Positions 1 to 5,931 of a stretch of 14,493 nucleotides of DNA are shown in pieces (within the stretch, counting starts at the first letter, position 1; each line of letters opens with the position of its first letter). The notes beneath the pieces are model-generated. The model ran no database searches. It saw nothing but the letters and a program-made list of their open reading frames with translations, and was not told the origin of the DNA. The position numbers were made by a program, and so were the translations under genes. The stretch covers positions 1 through 14,493 of the forward strand of contig JBHPCZ010000088.1 of the NCBI GenBank assembly GCA_042573625.1, given 5' to 3'. The DNA comes from JBHPCZ01 sp042573625 (GTDB lineage Bacteria > Desulfobacterota > Desulfobacteria > Desulfobacterales > UBA11574).

Positions 1-244
1 CTTTTTTGGTGTCATCCCGAGTATCATTTGCCCAGCAAAATACACATCTCAAATTACAGCCAACAGCGTACCCTGTCGCTACGCCGGTTATATAATCAAG
101 AGTGGTTCCAAAATGGAAATATTTCCTTTTATCACCTCTGCATACCGCTTTTTCGGTAGCTTCGGAAAGAGAGATTGGATCAAAAGGATGTTTATCGGCT
201 TTTGAGTTGTCAAAATGCCTATCAGTCTTTTCGGTTACTTTCAT
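1..244 (-). CDS. Radical SAM protein, N-terminal 81 codons (cut by window edge)
   Basis: Reading leftward from an ATG at 244-242, the frame stays open to the window edge. The 81 visible residues end with a Cys-x3-Cys-x2-Cys cluster (C63, C67, C70; local sequence GCNLRCVFCW). This is the motif that binds the [4Fe-4S] cluster in radical SAM enzymes, which cleave S-adenosylmethionine to start radical chemistry. The ~60 residues before the cluster are hydrophilic and are followed by a YFHFGTTLDYITGVATG stretch, as in a poorly characterised group of radical SAM proteins with a Trp right after the third Cys. The rest of the barrel and any accessory domain lie outside the window, so the substrate cannot be named. 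It is transcribed away from the acyltransferase gene. The ribosome site is weak (GATGGGG just before the start). The class is near certain; the function is unknown. Confidence 0.85.
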   Translation of the reverse strand, partial: MKVTEKTDRHFDNSKADKHPFDPISLSEATEKAVCRGDKRKYFHFGTTLDYITGVATGYAVGCNLRCVFCWANDTRDDTKK

Positions 245-277
245 TTAAGCCCCATCGTTTAAGAGAAATTAGGTAAA

Positions 278-305
278 ATTATACAAAAGTAGCTCCATGC
301 AACAA
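278..305 (-). promoter_or_regulatory. Candidate promoter of the radical SAM gene
   Basis: On the minus strand a perfect TATAAT (278-283) lies 33 bases before the ATG. A weak TTGTTG (300-305) is 16 bases further upstream. The -10 box is good and the -35 poor, so this is a plausible but unproven sigma-70 type promoter. Confidence 0.45.
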
Positions 306-507
306 TGAATGGGTTTAATGTCGAGCGGAGAATCTATTGAGGTCAGCTTGTCGTTACTTACTGGAAATGCTTTTAAGTGTCAAACTTTCTGGGGAGGTCG
401 GGAATAGGCATAGGGTGGGGGTTGGTCACATTGCCACCGAATGAGCACTTTGCGGTGCTGCACACGGGGTTTTGCTAACTTTGTAACAACAATTCCTGTG
501 CACAGAG

Positions 508-536
508 TTGACATCCCGACTTGATGCGAATAAAAG
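508..536 (+). promoter_or_regulatory. Candidate promoter of the acyltransferase/adenylate-enzyme pair
   Basis: A perfect TTGACA (508-513) is followed after 17 bases by TAAAAG (531-536, four of six matches to TATAAT). It would give a leader of about 155 bases before the ATG at 698. It is a candidate only. Confidence 0.35.
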
Positions 537-697
537 TATGCTGCGCTTTTTCATATGTTACACATGATGCCTGCGGCGTCTCGCGCCTTGTCCTTGAACG
601 TGATCTACATTTTTGAGATGGCTTGAAGTCTCATTCTTCAATAGATTTCATTCGAAAACGCGATTTTTTATCAATGTTTCAGCTTCGATAATACTCA

Positions 698-1924
698 ATG
701 AAGAAATTACCATCATACGCCACCAACGGTTCGGGTATCCATTATTATTGGCTAAACTCGATTGAGGCCGTCTCAGCAGAATCATGGGAGACCTGTTTTG
801 ATAGTAATAATGTGTTCCATTCCTACGGATTCGCTAGGGCCTTAGAACGTTCCAAATTCAAGGGAATGGAATTTCATTACCTTGCCGGTGACAGAGACGG
901 AAAGACCGTTTTCCTATTACCCTGTTTCTGTTACCGGGCTTCCAGTGCAGTGCTTGCATCCCCGACATACCGGCGACTGGCCAAAATCGTGCATCGGGTT
1001 GTGCCTGGCTTACTTGATTACCGGTTGTTTGTTGCCGGCTCTCCGCTCACTCTCACCCATCATTTCGGCCTGCAGCAGATCTCCCGAAATGAACGCGTGC
1101 AGGTCCTCTGTGAAGTCAGAGAAGCGATGCTGCGGCGTTGCACGGAAGTCAACGCGCAGGTTGTCGTTATTAAAGAATTCGAAAAATCGTGGCTTCCTGA
1201 ACTGAGGGAGGTATTTGAACCGAAATTCCTTATTGTGGAGGGATTACCAACAACCTACGTCCCCATCTCCTATGATGGTTCGCCTTCCTATCGAGAACGC
1301 CTTCGATCATCGTACCGAAGGAAATTAAAGCAGCGGCAGCGGCATTTTGAAAAAGCCGGTCTTCGATGGGAGGCACTCACTGATTTCGGGCGGTATGCGA
1401 ACGAGTTGCATGATCTCTATCAACAGGTGCTTGAGAGATCTGCGTCTCAGTTCACGATTCTTACGCCGGCTTTCTTTCATGAAATCCCTGAAAACCTCGG
1501 CGATCGTGCATATGCGATAGTTGCCTATGACGGCGACCAAGCGGTGGCCTTCCTGATGCTGCTCAGGGATAAAGACTGGCTGCACTTTCTGAGATTGGGT
1601 CTAAATTATGAATATCGGGATCATGCCAGGCTATATAACAACTGCCTGTATCGGTTCATCAGCGAATGCGAACAACGGGGATATCCGGTAGCGGATTTCG
1701 GACAGACAACATATGAAGTGAAAGGGCAACTGGGCGCCGTCATTTCACGACGCTACCTGTGTGTCTATCATCGCAATCAGGCCATGCGTTGGGTTATTCG
1801 TGTCATGAAGTCTCAACTCTTTCCCGCGCGTCAGATGCCCAAGTATCGCGTTTTCTCCGACACGGAGCTGGCAAATAAGATTCTTTCCACACGTAATCTC
1901 CAGTTTGAACGGACGATTGACTGA
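698..1924 (+). CDS. FemAB/GNAT-like acyltransferase (BioF2-type, Acetyltransf_6)
   Basis: A 408-residue cytosolic protein with no signal peptide or membrane segment. The C-terminal half looks like the GNAT fold seen in FemAB-like and Acetyltransf_6 proteins. A basic SYRERLRSSYRRKLKQ segment (about 197-212) begins the second domain. It is followed by AYAIVAYDGDQAVAFLML (about 268-285), the usual beta-strand pair that binds the acyl-CoA or aminoacyl donor, and by a LYNNCLYRFISECEQRG helix and an ADFGQTTYEVK segment. Relatives transfer an amino acid or acyl group to peptidoglycan precursors, surface polysaccharides or lipids. The next gene starts one base after its stop, so the two are surely co-transcribed, and the partner suggests that an activated acyl or aryl acid could be the donor (inference). 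No strong Shine-Dalgarno precedes the ATG. The family is fairly sure; the substrate is unknown. Confidence 0.75.
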   Translation: MKKLPSYATNGSGIHYYWLNSIEAVSAESWETCFDSNNVFHSYGFARALERSKFKGMEFHYLAGDRDGKTVFLLPCFCYRASSAVLASPTYRRLAKIVHRVVPGLLDYRLFVAGSPLTLTHHFGLQQISRNERVQVLCEVREAMLRRCTEVNAQVVVIKEFEKSWLPELREVFEPKFLIVEGLPTTYVPISYDGSPSYRERLRSSYRRKLKQRQRHFEKAGLRWEALTDFGRYANELHDLYQQVLERSASQFTILTPAFFHEIPENLGDRAYAIVAYDGDQAVAFLMLLRDKDWLHFLRLGLNYEYRDHARLYNNCLYRFISECEQRGYPVADFGQTTYEVKGQLGAVISRRYLCVYHRNQAMRWVIRVMKSQLFPARQMPKYRVFSDTELANKILSTRNLQFERTID

Positions 1925-1925
1925 T

Positions 1926-3344
1926 ATGAAACCAATGAAAAATTTTTTCTTAAATTTAGCTGATAAAACAGGTTTGTCTAAAGCAAATCAGTATGCAAAG
2001 AATCTTAGAAAAGTTCGAAAATTAATGAAACTTGACAAAAAAGAATTGGAGCAGTTCCAGTTAAATCGTTTGAAAGAAATAGTACACTATTCATATGAAA
2101 ATGTAGCGTTGTACAGGAGAAAATGGAACGCAGCGGGTGTAAGCCCGGATGATATACAAAGTTTGAAAGACATCAAGAAACTTCCTATTACAACAAAGGA
2201 TGATTTTAGACACAATTATCCCAGTGATATATTGTCTAAAACGTATAAAGCAAAAGATTGCTATCTCGTGGGAACCTCGGGATCAACAGGAAGTCCTGTC
2301 AATCTCTTTGTTGATGAGGACAAGCTCCTTCTTGAATTTGCGACAAGTTTGCCCAAAATCATGGCTGATATGCCTGAAATTAGCATAACCAAGGCAGTCA
2401 AAGATTTCATTTATAGGAGAAATATTGCGAATCTGTTTATCGTAGCAGATGACCTCAATGCAATGGGAAGCGCACATGGTCGGATGTTCTGGGCCATGAA
2501 GCATACTATTGTGAGCGCCTATAAATCTCCTGAATTTCATATTGAGGAAATAAACAAAAGGAAACCAAAATATATTTTTACATACCCCAGTGTCATAAGA
2601 AATCTTTTAATAATAGCCAAAGAAAAAAGAATCAAAATACATCAGCCCACTCTTATAATGCTCTGTGGAGAAAATTTGGATACACCCCTTAGAGATTCAA
2701 TAAAAACAACATTTGGTTCGGAGCTGCTGGATTTTTATGCTTCAACCGAATTAGGACATATCGCTTCTGAATGCTTAGAGCACCAAGGCATGCATCTTTT
2801 TCCATGGAAAGTGATAACCGAGATTTTAAACAATAAAGGTGATGAAGCTCCCGCAGGAACACCCGGCAGGGTAATCGTTACAGATTTGTTTAGCAAAGCA
2901 ACACCCATTATAAGGTACTCCGGTCTAAATGATTATGCAGTTCGGAAAAAAGAACTTTGTTCATGCGGAAGAAGCTCGCCGCTTTTGGAGAGAATAGAAG
3001 GAAGAATAGTAGATTCCATCCTGCTGCCTGACAAGAAAATAATTCATCCTTTTAAGGTTACGACCGCCCTTGAGGATATTCCGCATATCAGTAAATTCCA
3101 GATAAGACAGGAGCGGATGGATTACATTAAAATATTGATAGTCAAAGATAGTATTGAGAAGGCAAAAAATGTATCATTCGATCCTGACAGCACAATAGGA
3201 AAAAAAATAATCAGGAGGTTCAACAGGATTTTAAACAATCAAGTGAAAATTGATATCGAAACAGTGGAGGATATACCCAAGGTGCCCGGCTCGCACAAAT
3301 ATGCAACAGTTCTGTCTCTTGTGAAAGGTGAGAGGCCACTATAA
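1926..3344 (+). CDS. PaaK/CapK-type adenylate-forming enzyme (phenylacetate-CoA ligase family)
   Basis: A 472-residue member of the ANL superfamily. The ATP-binding P-loop GTSGSTGSP is at 116-124 and the YASTELG adenylate motif at 271-277. A GRVIVTDLFSKATPIIRYS core follows, then a CSCGRSSPLLERIEGR block (Cys345, Cys347) typical of PaaK-like proteins, and a small C-terminal lid. The family activates a carboxylic acid as acyl-AMP, often passing it to CoA. CapK-like members sit in capsule clusters and most have no known substrate. I chose the ATG at 1926, one base after the upstream stop; a TTG at 1905 in the same frame would overlap the upstream gene and is less likely. By eye the gene is much richer in A+T than its partner: 17 of 60 bases are G or C at 2581-2640, against 35 of 60 at 1021-1080. 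That hints at a separate origin. The family is secure; the role is inferred. Confidence 0.85.
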   Translation: MKPMKNFFLNLADKTGLSKANQYAKNLRKVRKLMKLDKKELEQFQLNRLKEIVHYSYENVALYRRKWNAAGVSPDDIQSLKDIKKLPITTKDDFRHNYPSDILSKTYKAKDCYLVGTSGSTGSPVNLFVDEDKLLLEFATSLPKIMADMPEISITKAVKDFIYRRNIANLFIVADDLNAMGSAHGRMFWAMKHTIVSAYKSPEFHIEEINKRKPKYIFTYPSVIRNLLIIAKEKRIKIHQPTLIMLCGENLDTPLRDSIKTTFGSELLDFYASTELGHIASECLEHQGMHLFPWKVITEILNNKGDEAPAGTPGRVIVTDLFSKATPIIRYSGLNDYAVRKKELCSCGRSSPLLERIEGRIVDSILLPDKKIIHPFKVTTALEDIPHISKFQIRQERMDYIKILIVKDSIEKAKNVSFDPDSTIGKKIIRRFNRILNNQVKIDIETVEDIPKVPGSHKYATVLSLVKGERPL

Positions 3345-3361
3345 ATTTAATCAAAAGAATT

Positions 3362-3432
3362 CCTCGATGCTCTGCATCGGGGTTAATAAGGTAAAAATTC
3401 ATTTTGATACCTCGCAGCTCTGCTGCGGGGTA
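3362..3432. repeat. REP-like pair of covarying hairpins
   Basis: Two 21-base hairpins in the same orientation lie 27 bases apart. The first has arms CCTCGATGC (3362-3370) and GCATCGGGG (3374-3382). The second has arms CCTCGCAGC (3410-3418) and GCTGCGGGG (3422-3430), and a flanking TA/TA adds two more pairs. Both have a TCT loop and a T-G wobble at the third pair. They differ at two stem positions, and both changes are compensated on the opposite arm. This is the architecture of REP/BIME elements mobilised by RAYT transposases. The second hairpin, followed by a T-rich stretch, could also end transcription of the upstream pair. Confidence 0.75.
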
Positions 3433-3495
3433 GTTCATTATTTTTCGACCATGGGATGACGTCTTTTAAAAGTTTCAGGAAACCGGAAAACCATT

Positions 3496-4149
3496 ATGCT
3501 CAATGTAATGATTGTCATTTTGGCGGCAACCCTGCTGACAAAACTTCTTTATGATGAAAAAAAGACAAATGCAAGCGGGCGACTGTTGTTTAAAGTGCTT
3601 CTGTCATCGCTTTTTGTCACGGCCATCCTCATTCAGCCCCATCATATTCGGCGGTATTATCAATGCCTGCTGGCCGGATTGATATTTTGTATGGGCGGGG
3701 ATATTTGCCTGGCTGTTCCCCGGGGAAAGATGTTTCTTGCGGGTCTTGTCTCTTTTTTACTCGGGCATGTTTTTTATATTATAGGTTTTTTCCATGTCGC
3801 GAATCCGGGGATGCGGACCTGGGCAGGATCGATCATCGTTCTTTTTATCAGCACCGGGATCTATTTCCGGCTCAAATCTCACCTCGGTGCGATGAACATA
3901 CCGGTGCTATTCTACATTGCCGTTATCACCGTCATGTTGTCCGGCGCGTGGTCGGTTTTCGTCGATTCCGGTCTGAACCTGTCCGGGCGGATGATGGTTG
4001 TTAGCGGCGCGCTCTTTTTTTATATTTCCGACCTGTTCGTAGCCCGAAACCGCTTTTTAAAGAAGGAATTTTTAAACCGGCTCATCGGCCTGCCCCTCTA
4101 TTACGCCGGGCAGTTCATTCTGGCCTTCTCGGTGGGCGTATTGAAATAA
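3496..4149 (+). CDS. YhhN/TMEM86-family membrane protein (putative lysoplasmalogenase)
   Basis: A 217-residue, very hydrophobic protein with about seven to eight membrane segments. Family landmarks appear in order: GLIFCMGGDICL (about 62-73), FLLGHVFYIIGF (about 87-98), SGALFFYISDLFVARNRF (about 170-187) and GLPLYYAGQFILAFS near the C terminus. The conserved Asp of GGD and of SD, and the His of GH, are present. In animals TMEM86B hydrolyses the vinyl-ether bond of lysoplasmalogens. For bacterial YhhN proteins this activity is mostly transferred by homology, so the substrate here is uncertain. A GGAAACCGGAAAA purine stretch precedes the ATG. It is preceded by the REP-like pair and stands apart from the operon upstream. 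Length is normal for the family. Confidence 0.85.
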   Translation: MLNVMIVILAATLLTKLLYDEKKTNASGRLLFKVLLSSLFVTAILIQPHHIRRYYQCLLAGLIFCMGGDICLAVPRGKMFLAGLVSFLLGHVFYIIGFFHVANPGMRTWAGSIIVLFISTGIYFRLKSHLGAMNIPVLFYIAVITVMLSGAWSVFVDSGLNLSGRMMVVSGALFFYISDLFVARNRFLKKEFLNRLIGLPLYYAGQFILAFSVGVLK

Positions 4150-4199
4150 TTTCCATTTTTCAACTTTTTAATTCCCGGCATCTTGAGGAGTTGTCTTTC

Positions 4200-4226
4200 T
4201 TGACATAAAATCATAGCTCCAATAAT
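4200..4226 (+). promoter_or_regulatory. Candidate promoter of the CBS-domain gene
   Basis: A perfect TTGACA (4200-4205) is followed by AATAAT (4221-4226, five of six matches). The spacer is only 15 bases, shorter than ideal. It lies about 85 bases before the ATG at 4309. Confidence 0.4.
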
Positions 4227-4308
4227 CTTTACATGTTAAAAAGATGGCATGAAATACATTTTTGTTTCTTGATTTTAAATACCTTCCATGAAAGTCGCAG
4301 GGGGTGCC

Positions 4309-4773
4309 ATGCTCAAAGCAAAAGATATCATGACAAGAGAGGTGATCACCGTTTCATCCGAGACGGAGATTGTCCACGCAACAAAACTTCTTCTGGAAAA
4401 CCGTATCAACGGCGTTCCCGTGACGGATGAAACAGGAAAACTGGTGGGAATCCTCTGTCAGAGTGATTTGATTGCGCAACAGAAAAAGCTGCCCATCCCT
4501 TCTTTCTTCACATTTTTGGATGGCTTCGTCACTACGACCTCCATGAAGCATATCGAAAAGCAGATTCAGAAGATCGCGGCCACCACCGTGGTCCAGGTCA
4601 TGACGCCAAACCCGACCACCGTTCAGCCCGATACAGATATCGAAGAAGTGGCCACCCTCATGGTGGACAAAAATTTTCACACCATTCCCGTGGTGGACAA
4701 GGGAACGCTTGTGGGAATTGTGGGAAAAGAAGATATCCTGAGAACTCTGGTGACCGGGCCAGAAGCAGAATAA
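4309..4773 (+). CDS. Two-CBS-domain protein
   Basis: A 154-residue protein made almost wholly of a Bateman module. The first CBS motif spans about 1-57 (LKAKDIMTREVITV ... NGVPVTDETGKLVGILCQSDLI) and the second about 94-150 (VVQVMTPNPTTVQP ... HTIPVVDKGTLVGIVGKEDIL). A charged linker (about 58-93) contains a LPIPSFFTFLDG stretch seen in related stand-alone proteins. CBS pairs usually bind AMP, ATP or S-adenosylmethionine and act as energy or metabolite sensors. No effector domain is fused, so it would act on a partner protein. I chose ATG 4309 because AGGGGGTG sits three bases upstream. An in-frame ATG at 4288 lacks such a site and would add seven unlikely residues. The TIGR04076 gene follows 83 bases later. 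The fold is certain; the ligand and partner are unknown. Confidence 0.9.
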   Translation: MLKAKDIMTREVITVSSETEIVHATKLLLENRINGVPVTDETGKLVGILCQSDLIAQQKKLPIPSFFTFLDGFVTTTSMKHIEKQIQKIAATTVVQVMTPNPTTVQPDTDIEEVATLMVDKNFHTIPVVDKGTLVGIVGKEDILRTLVTGPEAE

Positions 4774-4856
4774 AACAAGTGGCGCTCTTGCAGGGATCAG
4801 CCGAATAAGATCATTCGAAGAAGAAGTCCAAATGAACGAAGGGAGGAAATTACCGA

Positions 4857-5099
4857 ATGCCGGTACAAATCACAATCAAAAAAGGCAAATGCCAGGGGCA
4901 TATCAACGAGATCGGACAGGTTTTTACTGTTGATGAAACCACACCGGCGGGTATGTGCATGGGCGCCTGGAATGCAATTGCACCCTATGTGACCACAATG
5001 CTGTACGGCGGCAACTTTCCCTGGGAAAAAGCGAAGGGTTACGCGTTGATTCACTGTCCCGACCCCAAGGGTATAATCCTTGAGCTTAGACGAGTCTAA
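4857..5099 (+). CDS. TIGR04076 family small protein
   Basis: An 80-residue protein that matches my recollection of the TIGR04076 family: VQITIKKGKCQGH near the start, GQVFTVDETTPAGMCMGAWNAIAPYV in the middle, then LYGGNFPWEKAKGYALIHCPDPKG and an ELRRV end. The family is small, has a conserved Cys-Pro-Asp near the C terminus, and is common in anaerobic bacteria and archaea. It has no established function. Residues C12, M33-C34 and the CPDP cysteine (about 67) are the conserved points. GGGAGGAAAT provides a strong ribosome site seven bases before the ATG. It may be read from the CBS gene promoter, since only 83 bases separate them. Confidence 0.85.
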   Translation: MPVQITIKKGKCQGHINEIGQVFTVDETTPAGMCMGAWNAIAPYVTTMLYGGNFPWEKAKGYALIHCPDPKGIILELRRV

Positions 5100-5190
5100 A
5101 GCAGTTTCAAAACCTCCTGCTCGCTGGTCTGAAAATTTTGATAAGTTCTAAGCCTGTCCCGCAGATTTATAGGATCGTATCGGAGATTCT

Positions 5191-5274
5191 GGGTTATTCC
5201 GAAAGGAACCCAACGACACACGGGCGGTTAAAAATATTAATTAAGGAAATATACTAAATGACCCAACCGCCCGT
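5191..5274 (+). promoter_or_regulatory. Structured leader of the dead MFS gene: tetraloop hairpin plus inverted repeat over the start
   Basis: Two structures lie in the leader. First, TTCC-GAAA-GGAA (5197-5208) forms a stem closed by a GNRA-type loop and is extended by GGG/CCC (5191-5193 with 5209-5211) across a three-base bulge. Second, ACGGGCGGTT (5220-5229) and AACCGCCCGT (5265-5274) form a perfect 10-base inverted repeat. It encloses the AAGGAAAT ribosome site and the ATG at 5258. Such a hairpin could hide the start site or be an operator; no regulator is evident. The rest of 5100-5257 shows nothing else. Confidence 0.5.
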
Positions 5275-5531
5275 TCGCCAGTTCCAGCCGTTTCGAAAAA
5301 ATCTCCCCTCTCTTTTTGTTATTGGCCACATTTTTTGTTGATTTTCCTCTGCCGGGTCATTTTTTCTCCACTGATGCCCGGTATCGAGGAGGAAATGAAT
5401 CTGACTCACAGCCAGGCCGGGCGCCTGTTCTTTTTTCTTGCTCTGGGCGGCAGTCTGGGGCTGTTTTCCAACGGGTTCATCTCCAGAGGGTTGATTCATC
5501 GTCGGACCATTGCGCTGTCCATTTTATTTAA
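5258..5531 (+). pseudogene. MFS transporter N-terminal remnant, frameshifted and truncated
   Basis: From the ATG at 5258, with AAGGAAAT upstream, the frame reads MTQPPVRQFQPFRKNLPSLF... and stops at 5339-5341. The reading continues two frames over with FLCRVIFSPLMPGIEEEM, THSQAGRLFFFLALGGSLG and NGFISRGLIHRRTIALSILF. Together these look like the first two membrane helices and the loop of a major facilitator transporter. Adding one T to the six-T run at 5331-5336 joins both parts, so a one-base deletion there is the simplest cause. The MFS likeness ends at about 5531, roughly 90 codons in, where a normal transporter would have about 400. The junction position is my estimate. The substrate cannot be told. 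It is clearly non-functional. Confidence 0.75.
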
Positions 5532-5931
5532 CAGTGCAAACAAAAGGATATGGAAGAAAAACAACTGCGGAATATATTCGGTCACTCTATATTGGCCATG
5601 GATCCAATTGTGAGTTAGAGACTCAAGTCTTGCTTTCATGGGACTTAGGCTACGTCTAAACTGGAAAATTGGCGGAACTCATTGATAAGATAGCAGCGGT
5701 TGAAAGGATGCTCAAGGCGTTGATAAAATCGTTAAAAAAAAACACTTGGCCCCTTGAATCCTCGAATCCTTGTCTGCCCTCCAGAGGCGGGTAAACCTCA
5801 GACAGGCTTGTATGCCTTGTAGGCAGGATTTTTTACAACTAATCTGGAGAAGAGCCTCTTTTTATTTCAAAGCGGTTTATTGTTGTTTTCAAAAACAAAA
5901 TAAATTTTTCATGAGAAATGCGGGCTAAAAC
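5532..5931. other. Decayed spacer between MFS remnant and gatB
   Basis: About 400 bases with no intact gene. Within it, 5669-5794 reads as 41 residues without an ATG (TTG first), including IDKIAAVERMLKALIKSLKK. This amphipathic helix faintly recalls the end of four-helix-bundle (23S rRNA intervening-sequence type) proteins; that is a guess. The 5769-5835 part is a structured repeat listed separately. The remaining A+T-rich sequence, 5835-5931, is the 3' side of gatB and holds no clear terminator. Confidence 0.45.
5769..5834. repeat. Structured intergenic element with possible weak terminator
   Basis: CTTGTCTG (5769-5776) pairs with CAGACAGG (5799-5806) around a CCTC/GAGG inner hairpin. Directly after it, TGCCT (5813-5817) pairs with AGGCA (5821-5825) across a TGT loop, and six T follow at 5829-5834. 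The second hairpin could be a short intrinsic terminator on the plus strand. The whole looks like a dispersed repeat unit, which I cannot confirm from one copy. Confidence 0.45.

Larger units (their letters stand above)
245..697. other. Divergent intergenic spacer, no gene seen
   Basis: About 450 bases separate the divergent radical SAM and acyltransferase genes. I see no convincing open frame. It holds candidate promoters for both sides. At 376-448 there is a stretch (AGTGTCAAACTTT, then TTGGTCACATTGCCACCGAA) that resembles terminal sequence of some IS21-type insertion sequences. That likeness is from memory and no transposase fragment is readable, so I treat it as a possible decayed insertion end only. 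Confidence 0.5.

Noticed and set aside
3362..3432. Start of a CRISPR array
   Set aside because: There are only two units, they are self-complementary hairpins, and they differ in the stem.
3220..3438. A 72-codon minus-strand frame over the REP-like pair
   Set aside because: It reads through the two hairpins and the end of the adenylate-enzyme gene; it is a repeat-derived false ORF.
5161..5220. Possible riboswitch before the MFS remnant, because of the GAAA tetraloop
   Set aside because: Only one hairpin is clear; the conserved joints of the cyclic-di-GMP and other known classes are not seen.
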